NCBI GenBank assembly: GCA_902761365.1 | Contig: CACWJZ010000026.1 | Span: 1 to 45,556 of the forward strand | DNA length: 45,556 bases | DNA from: an uncultured Eubacteriales bacterium | GTDB taxonomy: Bacteria; Bacillota; Clostridia; Christensenellales; CAG-138 | Reading direction: 5' to 3' | Shown here: piece by piece, positions 1 through 7,627 of the stretch | Layout: the number at the start of each line of letters is the position of its first letter | Position numbering within the stretch: position 1 is the stretch's first letter | Position numbers and translations under genes: made by a program | The notes under the pieces: model-generated | The model's database searches: none | Told to the model about the DNA's origin: nothing | What the model saw: the letters and a program-made list of their open reading frames with translations, nothing else

Positions 1-1
1 G

Positions 2-919
2 CGGGTGGTGGACCGGGGGGACATCGCCGTCCTCTACCCCGAGGCCCGGTACTCCCTCTGCGGCACCACGGCGGTGCTGCCGGAATCCCTGGGGAAGCTG
101 TGCAAGCTCCTGAAGGTGCCGGTGGTGACGCTCATGTGTCACGGCCACCATGTGAACTCTCCCTTTTGGAACCTGCATGACAGAGGCGTGAAGCCCACCG
201 AGGCGGAGATGACCTGCCTGCTCACCAAAGAGGATTTGGAGAAGGCCACCGTGGACGAGGTCAACGCGGCCATCGTCCGCGCCTTCCAATACGACGACTT
301 CGCCTGGCAGAAGGCGCGGGGCATTCGCATCACCTACGAGGGCCGGGCCGAGGGGCTCCACAAGGTCCTCTACCAGTGCCCCCACTGCGGCGCGGAGTCC
401 AGGATGAACACCAAGGGCACCCGCCTCTTCTGCGAGAGCTGCGGGAAACAATGGGAGATGGACGAGCTAAGTGAGCTCCACGCGGTGGAAGGGGAGACCG
501 AGTTTTCCCACATCCCCGACTGGTACGAGTGGGAGCGCTCGAACGTCCGCCGGGAGGTGGAAGAGGGGACCTATGCCTTCACCTGCCAGGCCCGGGTGGA
601 CGCCCTGCCCAACGCCAAGGGGTATATGGATCTCGGGACGGCCACCCTCACCCACGACATGACCGGCTTCACCGTGGACGGGACCTACCAGGGGGAGGCC
701 TACCACGTCCACATCCCCGCGGCCTCCCAGTATTCCGTTCATATCGAGTACGAATACCTGGGCAAGTACGGGGACTGCGTGGATCTGAACACGGACAGGG
801 ACACCCTGTACGTCTATCCCAAGGACTGCCGCTTTGCCGTGACCAAGATGGCCTTAGCCACGGAGGAGCTGTATGAGATGTATGCGCGACAGCGCCAAAC
901 CGCGGAAAGGGAGGCCTGA
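2..919 (+). CDS. Lysophospholipid acyltransferase-like protein with C-terminal zinc ribbon (5' partial)
   Basis: The frame is open to the left edge, so the N-terminus lies outside the window. The visible part begins near a YPEARYS motif, which corresponds to the FPEGTRS substrate-binding block of PlsC-type 1-acylglycerol-3-phosphate acyltransferases. It is followed by a VPVVTLMCHGHH stretch like the next conserved block. The HX4D block expected further upstream is not visible. About 120 residues into the fragment a four-cysteine zinc ribbon (CPHC...CESC) follows, then a C-terminal region I do not recognise. The family transfers acyl groups to lysophospholipids at the inner membrane face; substrate here is unknown. 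It is the first visible gene of a packed operon; the next start codon follows its stop after 1 nt. Confidence 0.7.
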   Translation, partial: RVVDRGDIAVLYPEARYSLCGTTAVLPESLGKLCKLLKVPVVTLMCHGHHVNSPFWNLHDRGVKPTEAEMTCLLTKEDLEKATVDEVNAAIVRAFQYDDFAWQKARGIRITYEGRAEGLHKVLYQCPHCGAESRMNTKGTRLFCESCGKQWEMDELSELHAVEGETEFSHIPDWYEWERSNVRREVEEGTYAFTCQARVDALPNAKGYMDLGTATLTHDMTGFTVDGTYQGEAYHVHIPAASQYSVHIEYEYLGKYGDCVDLNTDRDTLYVYPKDCRFAVTKMALATEELYEMYARQRQTAEREA

Positions 920-920
920 C

Positions 921-1715
921 ATGGGCGAGCTGGAAAAACGCATCCTGGGGGATCCCCGGCGGGGCATGGACCGGATACAGGACCTGCTGCCGGCGGATTT
1001 CTGCACCCAGGCGGGGCAGTTCGTGCTCACCTGGCCCCGGGGCCGGGTGTTGCTGGTCACTGGCTTCTACGTGGACGGCCAGGGCGAGACCGATGGCCCG
1101 CCGGGGACCAGGCTCCTGTTCGACGCCCTGTCTCGGCTGGGTTTTGCACCCCTGGTGGTGACGGACCCCTTCTGTGCCGCCTATTTCACGGCGGCGGGCC
1201 TGCCCTTCGTGACCTTCGGTCCGGAGGCGGGGGAGGGGGAGCTGCTCTCTTTGCTGGAACGGGAGCAGCCCGTGGGCCTCATCGCCGTGGAGCGCTGCGG
1301 CCGGGCGGCGGACGGCCGGTACATCAATTCCCGGGGCGAGAGCATCGGCGCGCATATGGCGCCCCTGGACGGGCTGTTCCTTCGGTTCGACGGGCCCACC
1401 GTGGGCATCGGCGACGGGGGCAACGAGATCGGCATGGGCAACGTGGCGGCGGGCGTGGCGGAGCGGCTGGGCCTGGTCCCCTGCGCCGTGAAGACGGACC
1501 GGCTCATCATCGCCACCGTGTCCAACTGGGGCGCGTTGGGCCTGTGCGCGGCCCTGGGACAGCTGCCCTCCGAGGCGGAGCTTTTGGCGGCCTACGCCCT
1601 GTGCCCCCAGGTGGGGCTGCTGGACGGCATCACCTGTGAGCCCACCCTCAGCGAGGACGGGTTCCCGGTGGCATACGTGCAGAGACTGCGGAACGATTTG
1701 GAGAGATTGACATGA
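921..1715 (+). CDS. DUF4392 / D-glutamate cyclase-like C-terminal domain protein
   Basis: A 264-residue soluble protein. The ATG at 921 is chosen because an AAGGAGG-like site lies directly upstream and the previous gene stops at 919; an upstream in-frame ATG at 873 would overlap that gene. The sequence shows the features of the DUF4392 family: an early nucleotide-like GFYVDGQGETDGPPG stretch, a central VERCGRAADGRY segment and the hallmark GDGGNEIGMGN motif. In mammals this domain forms the D-glutamate cyclase (5-oxo-D-prolinase direction) enzyme; bacterial stand-alone versions are mostly uncharacterised. It overlaps the next gene (radC) by ATGA, so the two are probably translationally coupled. 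The family call is firm, the reaction is not. Confidence 0.75.
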   Translation: MGELEKRILGDPRRGMDRIQDLLPADFCTQAGQFVLTWPRGRVLLVTGFYVDGQGETDGPPGTRLLFDALSRLGFAPLVVTDPFCAAYFTAAGLPFVTFGPEAGEGELLSLLEREQPVGLIAVERCGRAADGRYINSRGESIGAHMAPLDGLFLRFDGPTVGIGDGGNEIGMGNVAAGVAERLGLVPCAVKTDRLIIATVSNWGALGLCAALGQLPSEAELLAAYALCPQVGLLDGITCEPTLSEDGFPVAYVQRLRNDLERLT

Positions 1716-2461
1716 ACGAGCACGCGGGACACAGGGCCCGGCTCCGGGAGAGCTATAGGGAGAAGGGCATCGAGGGCATGGCGGACCACCAGGTCCTGGA
1801 GCTGCTGCTGACCTACGCCCTGCCGCGGGTGGACGTGAACCCCCTGGCCCACCGGCTGTTGGACCGGTTCGGCTCCCTCAATGAGGTGCTCTCGGCCCGG
1901 CCCGACCAGCTTCAGCAGGTCCAGGGCGTGGGGGAGTCCGCCGCGGTGTTTCTGAGCCTGCTCGGCCAGGTGGACCGGCGGATGCTCCTGCAGCGGTTCT
2001 CCGGCCATACTAAGCGGCCCATCCTGGGCACGCCCTCCACCTTAGGCGGCTACATGCTGGCCCTGGGCCTGCAGGACCGGTACGAGACGCTGCGGCTGGT
2101 CTGCCTCAATAAGAAGTATGAACTCATCTACGAGGGTGTCGTCTCCTCCGGGTCCCTCACCGAGGTGTTGGCGGACCCACGGCCCGTTCTGGAGACGGCC
2201 CTGGTCCACAAGGCCTGCTTTATCGCCCTCAGCCACAACCACCCCTCGGGGGATCTGACCCCCTCCCGGGAGGACGAGGCGGCGGCGCTGCGCATCGAGA
2301 CCGCGGCGGAGGCCGTGGGCATCGGGGTCCTGGACCAGTTCATACTGGGCCGTGACGCCCTGTACAGCTTCCGCAGCCAGCGGGTCCTGCTCTTTTCCGC
2401 CCCCGACCTGGTCACGGACATGACCCTGGGGGAGTACGGCCAGCGGGGCAGGGGATCATGA
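1712..2461 (+). CDS. radC: RadC family JAB/MPN-domain protein
   Basis: A 249-residue protein of typical RadC (UPF0758) length. The N-terminal half carries a helix-hairpin-helix-like segment (LQQVQGVGESAAVFL). The C-terminal half carries the JAB metalloprotease signature HNHPSGDLTPSREDE, in which two histidines, serine and aspartate are the expected zinc ligands and active-site residues. RadC was named for a repair phenotype in E. coli that later proved to lie in recG, so its cellular role remains unclear. The ATG overlaps the upstream stop (ATGA), and its own stop overlaps the next start. Confidence 0.92.
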   Translation: MNEHAGHRARLRESYREKGIEGMADHQVLELLLTYALPRVDVNPLAHRLLDRFGSLNEVLSARPDQLQQVQGVGESAAVFLSLLGQVDRRMLLQRFSGHTKRPILGTPSTLGGYMLALGLQDRYETLRLVCLNKKYELIYEGVVSSGSLTEVLADPRPVLETALVHKACFIALSHNHPSGDLTPSREDEAAALRIETAAEAVGIGVLDQFILGRDALYSFRSQRVLLFSAPDLVTDMTLGEYGQRGRGS

Positions 2462-4029
2462 GCACGGGTGCCTGGGGAAAGCGAGCGGGCTGGCTCCTTG
2501 TCTGCCTGCTGTTGCTGCTTTCGCCTCTGCCGGCCATGGCGGATTCAGAGGAGCCTGTGGCGGAGGAGCTGACGGGCCGATGTACCTTAACGTGGATCGG
2601 CGCGGAGCCGAAGCGGGCCTACAACCTGACGGACGGGCGGATCAACACCTCCTGCCATATGAAAGCGGACGACGGGCTGATCGTGACGGTCGACGAGGAC
2701 ATGGGCACCCTGATTCTGCGGTTCTATCAACAGGAGAACGCCTTTTTGCTGCTGGAACGGGGGGACGAGGGACAGCTTCTGCGTATGCGGGCACTGCGGA
2801 CCGCCGTCTGCCTGACCGTTCCCCTGCAAACGGGCTGCCGTCAGGTGCAGCTCCTGGCCCTGCGGGAGGAACTGCGCATCTGTGAGGCGGCGATCTACGG
2901 CCCCGGGCCCCTGCCGGAGGACGTGCCCCATCCTACCGCACCTCTTGAAAAAACGGATTTTCTGCTGGTCGCCACCCATCCCGACGACGAATGGGTCTTT
3001 TTGGGCGGCGTATACCCCCTTTACGGAAGCGAGCGAGGCTATGCGGGCACCGTGGTCTACGTGACGCGGCCCACCTGGGAACGGGCCCAGGAGGCCGTCA
3101 ACGGCCTGTGGATCGGCGGCGTCCGCACCCATCCCTTCCTCCTGGGGTTCCCGGACGTGCCTCAGGGCGCGTCACAGCGGGAGAGGGACACCTGTAAACG
3201 GGAGGACGTGACGCGGGAGCTGGTGCGGCTGTATCGACGCATCCGCCCCCTGGTGGTGGTCACCCAGGACCCGGATCACGGGGAATACGGCCACTGGCAG
3301 CATCGGCTCTCCGCCCATGCGGCCAGTGACGCTGTGCAGCTGGCGGCGGACCCGGCCTATGACCCCCCGTCGGCGGAACAGTACGGCACCTGGGCCGTGC
3401 AGAAGCTCTATCAGCACTTTGCCGAGGGCCTGAGCACCCTGGAGCTGGACGTGGACACGCCTCTGGCGAGCTATGGGGGACGGTCCGCCCTGGAGGTGGC
3501 CAAGGCCGCCTTCCAGGCCCACCGGACCCAGCTCCAAACGCCCTTCCGGCCCGGGTCAGCCAATCCCAAACGGGGCGACATCCGCCATTTCGGGCTCACC
3601 TGGTCCGCGGTGGGACCGGACACAGGGAACGACCTCTTCGAGCACCTTCTTGAGGCGGACCTGGCGGCCAACTGGAAGCCCACACCGCCGCCTCCCACGC
3701 CCACGCCCGTGCCAACGCCCACCGTGCCGCCCACGCCATCCCCCACACCCACCGTGCCGCCCACGCCGTCCCCGTCGCCCACGCCCACCCCATCGCCCGT
3801 GCCTACGGCGGTCCCCACGCCGTCGCCCACCGCTACCCCCTCCGCCTGGGATCGGGCGGAGGAAAAGGCCGTCTGGGCGGCGGACCACGCCGCGCCCCTG
3901 TCGGCGGGGATCGTGGTACTGCTGGCAGCGGCCGTGGCGGGAAAGCAGCTCGCTCGCGCCCACCATCGTCGTCGGCGGCTCCCGGCGGTACAGGACCGGG
4001 CGGAGCATCAGGAAGGAGAGACCCCATGA
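2458..4029 (+). CDS. Exported PIG-L family deacetylase with Thr/Pro-rich stalk and C-terminal membrane anchor
   Basis: A 523-residue protein with an N-terminal signal peptide (hydrophobic core LLVCLLLLLSPLPAMA). A PIG-L/LmbE deacetylase domain is marked by HPDDE at residues 174-178 and a second metal-ligand pair in GHWQH (His279, His282). This zinc-dependent family removes N-acetyl groups from GlcNAc-type sugars. Residues about 407-462 are an alternating Pro/Thr/Ser/Val stalk, followed by a single hydrophobic segment (about 480-498) and a basic tail, an arrangement expected for a surface enzyme anchored at its C-terminus. About 140 residues before the catalytic domain are unassigned. It overlaps radC by 4 nt and the next gene by 4 nt. 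Its sugar substrate is unknown; a wall or capsule polymer is a guess. Confidence 0.85.
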   Translation: MSTGAWGKRAGWLLVCLLLLLSPLPAMADSEEPVAEELTGRCTLTWIGAEPKRAYNLTDGRINTSCHMKADDGLIVTVDEDMGTLILRFYQQENAFLLLERGDEGQLLRMRALRTAVCLTVPLQTGCRQVQLLALREELRICEAAIYGPGPLPEDVPHPTAPLEKTDFLLVATHPDDEWVFLGGVYPLYGSERGYAGTVVYVTRPTWERAQEAVNGLWIGGVRTHPFLLGFPDVPQGASQRERDTCKREDVTRELVRLYRRIRPLVVVTQDPDHGEYGHWQHRLSAHAASDAVQLAADPAYDPPSAEQYGTWAVQKLYQHFAEGLSTLELDVDTPLASYGGRSALEVAKAAFQAHRTQLQTPFRPGSANPKRGDIRHFGLTWSAVGPDTGNDLFEHLLEADLAANWKPTPPPPTPTPVPTPTVPPTPSPTPTVPPTPSPSPTPTPSPVPTAVPTPSPTATPSAWDRAEEKAVWAADHAAPLSAGIVVLLAAAVAGKQLARAHHRRRRLPAVQDRAEHQEGETP

Positions 4030-4814
4030 ACACCCGCTATCCCATCATCCTGGTCCACGGCCTTGCCATGAAGGACACCTTTTTCCTGCGGTCCTGGGGG
4101 CGGATCGATCGCATCCTGCGCAGCCAGGGGTATACGGTATACAAGAGCAACGTGGATGGCTTCGGCACCGTGGAGGGGAACGCGGCCCAGCTCAAGGCGG
4201 AGATCGACGGCATCCTGCAGGAGACCGGCGCCGAGAAGGTGAATCTCATCGCCCATTCCAAAGGCGGTCTGGACGCCAAGTACATGATCCAGCAGCTGGA
4301 CATGGCCCATAAGGTGGCCTCTCTGACCACCCTCTGCACCCCCCACCGGGGCACGCCCATCGCCTCCTTCATCCTGCGCTTCCCAACCTTCGCAGTGAAG
4401 TACGCGGCGTTCTGGGTGAACACCGCTTACCGGATGTTGGGCGACCGAGCCCCGGACAGCTTCACCGCCTGCCAGCAGCTCCAGCGCACCGAGGATCTGG
4501 CCCAGGAGACCATGAACGTGGGGCCGGGGGTCATGTGCCAGAGCTTCTCCGCCGCCATGCGGCCGGGGAGCGGGGACGCCGATTTCGTCATGACCGTGCC
4601 CCTGATCTTCTCCCGGTTTCTGGAGAAGGATAAGCTCACGGACGGCATGGTGCCCCAGGACTCTGCCATCTTCGGCACCTACCGGGGCGACTGTCTGGAC
4701 GGGTCCGTGTCCCACACGGAGATCGTGGACTTCATGGTGCGGCACAGGAAGCGGGACAAGATCTACGCCTTCTACTCCACCCTGTGCGAGGAGCTGGTCC
4801 GGGCAGGGTTTTGA
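4026..4814 (+). CDS. Triacylglycerol lipase-like alpha/beta hydrolase
   Basis: A 262-residue protein without signal peptide. It begins almost at once with the lipase strand and oxyanion motif YPIILVHGLA. The nucleophile elbow is AHSKGG with Ser78 as probable catalytic serine, replacing the more common GHSMGG. A candidate acid lies in KLTDGMVPQDSA and a candidate histidine in SVSHTEIVDF. The fold resembles the esterases/lipases that act on acylglycerols; substrate is unknown. It is the last gene of the five-gene operon, overlaps the PIG-L gene by ATGA, and is followed by a bidirectional terminator. The company of an acyltransferase and a glycan deacetylase suggests envelope lipid or glycan processing, which is inference. 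Confidence 0.78.
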   Translation: MNTRYPIILVHGLAMKDTFFLRSWGRIDRILRSQGYTVYKSNVDGFGTVEGNAAQLKAEIDGILQETGAEKVNLIAHSKGGLDAKYMIQQLDMAHKVASLTTLCTPHRGTPIASFILRFPTFAVKYAAFWVNTAYRMLGDRAPDSFTACQQLQRTEDLAQETMNVGPGVMCQSFSAAMRPGSGDADFVMTVPLIFSRFLEKDKLTDGMVPQDSAIFGTYRGDCLDGSVSHTEIVDFMVRHRKRDKIYAFYSTLCEELVRAGF

Positions 4815-4843
4815 TGTGGTAAATGACAAATGCGTATACAAAA

Positions 4844-4880
4844 GGGCGCACCCTCAAGGGTGCGCTCATTTCTGTTTTTG
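4844..4880. terminator. Bidirectional intrinsic terminator
   Basis: An 8-bp perfect GC-rich stem (GCGCACCC / GGGTGCGC at 4846-4853 and 4858-4865) closes a TCAA loop. T-rich sequence follows on the plus side (to 4879) and A-rich sequence precedes it (T-rich on the minus strand). It sits between two convergent genes and can serve both. Confidence 0.85.
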
Positions 4881-4883
4881 GCA

Positions 4884-5948
4884 TCACCAGGCGTCCGCCA
4901 GGGTGAAGGTGTCCCGGGTCTCGTCCTTGTAATAGTTGTAGTCGTCGAACCAGGGGGAGTACGTGGTCACGTGGAGGGACCGGTCCAGGGGGTCGAAGGT
5001 CAGTATGCGCAGATACCCCAACCCCCATTTCTTGTCGTCCTGGAAGTTATAGAGGAGGGCGTTCACGGTGTGGCCGTCCTCGTAGGCCTTTTGCCAGCGG
5101 GCGGAGCCGTCGTTGTGACCGCAGAGGACCAGGCGGATGTTGGGGTAGGCTGAAAGGAGCTCCCGCTCCAGGTTCTTGCCCGTGCCGGTGAGGCCTCCTC
5201 TGTCCGTCAGGAAGCTGTGGACTAGGAGGATGACCGGATGGTCGGGATAGGTCTCCAGCACGGCCTTGACCCAGGGCAGGTAATGGCTGTCGGTCTGCCA
5301 GCCGATGCCCAGCAGCAAGAAGTCCTGACCGCCCGCCGTGAGGGTATCATACCAGCAGATCCCGTCCCGGTAGAGCTGGTCCCCCTCCTCGGCGGCGCAG
5401 AAGCCGTAGGAGAGGTAGGTCTTGTAGTCCGCCGTATCGGCCCCCACGTCGTGGTTCCCCGCCACGGACCACAGGGGGAGCTTGCCCTCGATGAGGCCGA
5501 TGGCGGCCTTGGCGTTGTCCCAATGGCGGCGCTCGTTGCGGTTGTCCACCAGATCCCCGGTCATGACCACGCCCAGGGCGTTCTGCTCTTGGCAGCTGTT
5601 GGCAATGTAGGCGAAGATCTTGTTGAACACGCGGGGATTCCGATAGGCATAGACCTGGGTATCGCTGACCCAGTACAGGGAGAAGGGCGTGGGCACCGGC
5701 GTGGGCGAGGGCGTGGGCGTCGGGGTGGGCGTAGGCGTGGCGGTGGGCGTAGCCGTGGGCGTGGCCGTAGGCACGAGGGTGGGCTGGCCGGCGTTCTGGA
5801 GCCGGACCTCCACCTTCATCCGGGGCGAGGGGCCGCCCAGCTGCTCGCTGTTGGCGGGGGCGATGGCCGGTTGGGCGTCGCAGCGGAGCGCCGGCAGCGA
5901 CAATGACACCAGGATGGTGAGGAGCAAAACGCGCAGGGAACGAAGCAT
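4884..5948 (-). CDS. Exported calcineurin-like metallophosphoesterase with Thr/Pro repeat linker
   Basis: A 354-residue protein read from ATG at 5948, chosen because a GGGGG-rich ribosome site lies about 10 nt upstream and a clean signal peptide (LRVLLLTILVSLSLPALRCDA) follows at once. An in-frame extension upstream is unlikely to be translated. After about 35 residues comes an alternating Thr/Ala/Pro linker. Then the metallophosphoesterase core carries SDTQ, GDLVDN, GNHD, VHSF and GHND, in the order of the family's metal-binding motifs. The last block is usually GHxH; here its final histidine is Asp. The family hydrolyses phosphomono- or diesters; the substrate is unknown. It is convergent with the lipase operon. 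Confidence 0.85.
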   Translation of the reverse strand: MLRSLRVLLLTILVSLSLPALRCDAQPAIAPANSEQLGGPSPRMKVEVRLQNAGQPTLVPTATPTATPTATPTPTPTPTPSPTPVPTPFSLYWVSDTQVYAYRNPRVFNKIFAYIANSCQEQNALGVVMTGDLVDNRNERRHWDNAKAAIGLIEGKLPLWSVAGNHDVGADTADYKTYLSYGFCAAEEGDQLYRDGICWYDTLTAGGQDFLLLGIGWQTDSHYLPWVKAVLETYPDHPVILLVHSFLTDRGGLTGTGKNLERELLSAYPNIRLVLCGHNDGSARWQKAYEDGHTVNALLYNFQDDKKWGLGYLRILTFDPLDRSLHVTTYSPWFDDYNYYKDETRDTFTLADAW

Positions 5949-6133
5949 GGATCGAAGGACCCCCTTTCTTTCTATGTGATCGGGGCAAAGCATAGCACAC
6001 GAAAAAAAGGGAAGGATGGTTTCGTCAGAGGAAGTCAGGGTCGCCACAAAGAAGACAGAAAAGTTTCGTGGGACCCTGCCGCAGAGCCTGGAGATGCTTT
6101 TGCAGCGTTTCTCCACTTTTTTGCATTCCCCCC

Positions 6134-6162
6134 TTGTGCAACAGGGCAATTTGTGTCATAAA
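6134..6162 (+). promoter_or_regulatory. Possible sigma-A promoter of the UMF1 transporter
   Basis: TTGTGC and CATAAA are separated by 17 nt, about 45 nt before the start codon. Both boxes deviate from consensus, so this is only a candidate. Confidence 0.35.
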
Positions 6163-6207
6163 TAAAAGAAGGGACTTCCCGAATTCTTTTCCAAAGGGGA
6201 ATGGATC

Positions 6208-7527
6208 ATGAAAGGCTTTTTCAACTGGCTGAACAAGACAAAGGTCTTCCGCGACCTGTCGCCGCAGGAGTTCTCCTGGGTGCTGTACGACGTGGGCAAC
6301 TCGGCCTACACCATGCTGGCCTGCTCGCTGATCCCGATCTGGTTCAAAGAGCTGGCCATCGGCACCAACCCGGGGCAGATCACCGGCGACCAGGCCACGG
6401 CCTACTACTCCATCGCCATCTCGGTGGTGACGGTCATCGTGGCCCTGCTGGGGCCGATCCTGGGGGCGCTCGCGGACCGGAAGGAGTCCAAGAAGATCTT
6501 CTTCCAGACCACCGTGGCCGCCGGCGTCATCGGCTGCGTCCTCAACAGCTTTACCTGGAGCTGGATGCTGTTCCTCATCGTCTACGTGCTGACCAAGGTG
6601 TTCTACCAGGCCTCCCTGACCTTCTACGACTCCATGCTCAACGACGTGACCACCGAGGAGCGCATGGACGAGGTCTCCTCCTACGGCTACGCCTGGGGCT
6701 ACATCGGCTCCTGCATCCCCTTCATCATCGCCATGGTGGCCTACATCCTGAGCGGCGGGCTGTCCGAGAGCCTGATGCTGTTCTCGCCCCTGGTGGGCAA
6801 GATCATCGGCTTCGGCGTCACGGCCATCTGGTGGCTGCTGGTCACCCTGCCCCTGATCCGGAACTACGAGCAGAAGAACTACGTGGAGCACACCCACACC
6901 ACCGTGGGCCAGGTGTTCAAGAAGATCTTCGGCACCCTCAAGAAGATCGCCGTCCGGGACAAGAAGGTCCTCTTCTTCCTCATCGCCTTCTTCCTCTATA
7001 TCGACGGCGTGGGAACCATCATCGACAACTGCATCAACATCGGCACGGATCTGGGCCTGCCCACCGTGGGCCAGGTGGTGTTCCTGCTGGCCACTCAGGT
7101 GGTGGCCTGGATCGGCTCCCTCGTCTTTGCCAAGCTTAGCAAGAAATATCACACGGTACCCCTGATCCTGGTCTGCATCGCGGGTTACTTCGCCGTCTGC
7201 CTCTACGCCCTGACCTTGAAGACCCTGCTGCACTTCGGCATCCTCGCTTTCGGCGTGGGCTGCTTCCAGGGCTCCATCCAGTCCCTGTCCCGGTCCTACT
7301 ACTCCAAAATCATCCCGCCTGAGAACTCCGGCGAATACTTCGGCATCTACGACATCTTCTGCAAGGGCGCGTCCTTCCTGGGTTCGGCGGTAATCGCCTG
7401 GGTCAAGCTGGCGGGCGGCACCATCAACATCGCCGTGGCCTCCCTGGCCATCTTCTTCGCCCTGGGCTTCGTGTTCCTGATCCTCTCTTCCAAGCAAAAG
7501 AGCCTGAACAAGGCTTCCGACGAATGA
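6208..7527 (+). CDS. UMF1 (Atg22-like) family MFS transporter
   Basis: A 439-residue polytopic membrane protein with about 12 hydrophobic segments. The start at 6208 is preceded by AAAGGGGA at a good distance. The N-terminal WVLYDVGNSAYTML motif and the first cytoplasmic loop GPILGALADRKESKK are characteristic of the UMF1 family, which is related to yeast Atg22 vacuolar amino-acid effluxers. Long, unusually hydrophilic central loop residues (KIFGTLKKIAVRDKK) separate the two halves as in other MFS proteins. Substrates in bacteria are unknown; the neighbouring aminopeptidase makes amino acid or peptide movement a reasonable guess. Confidence 0.85.
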   Translation: MKGFFNWLNKTKVFRDLSPQEFSWVLYDVGNSAYTMLACSLIPIWFKELAIGTNPGQITGDQATAYYSIAISVVTVIVALLGPILGALADRKESKKIFFQTTVAAGVIGCVLNSFTWSWMLFLIVYVLTKVFYQASLTFYDSMLNDVTTEERMDEVSSYGYAWGYIGSCIPFIIAMVAYILSGGLSESLMLFSPLVGKIIGFGVTAIWWLLVTLPLIRNYEQKNYVEHTHTTVGQVFKKIFGTLKKIAVRDKKVLFFLIAFFLYIDGVGTIIDNCINIGTDLGLPTVGQVVFLLATQVVAWIGSLVFAKLSKKYHTVPLILVCIAGYFAVCLYALTLKTLLHFGILAFGVGCFQGSIQSLSRSYYSKIIPPENSGEYFGIYDIFCKGASFLGSAVIAWVKLAGGTINIAVASLAIFFALGFVFLILSSKQKSLNKASDE

Positions 7528-7537
7528 TTCCGTCTGT

Positions 7538-7602
7538 CGAAGCCGAAGGCTTCGCCAGGCGGAGGCTCCGCCTTCGCTCCGTGCGCGCGGCTGCACCGCG
7601 CG
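7538..7602. repeat. Three consecutive short GC-rich hairpins
   Basis: In the gap between transporter and aminopeptidase three small palindromes follow one another: CGAAGCC/GGCTTCG (7538-7554), GGCGGA/TCCGCC (7558-7572) and CGCGCGG/CCGCGCG (7584-7602). None has a T tract, so they are not standard terminators; they may stabilise mRNA ends or be a degenerate intergenic repeat. Confidence 0.6.
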
Positions 7603-7627
7603 TAAGCAACAGAAAGGAAATGAAAAA

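Noticed and set aside
3680-3843. Short direct repeats that could suggest a CRISPR array
   Set aside because: They are codon-level Pro/Thr repeats within a protein; no spacers of constant length. No CRISPR array was seen anywhere in the window.
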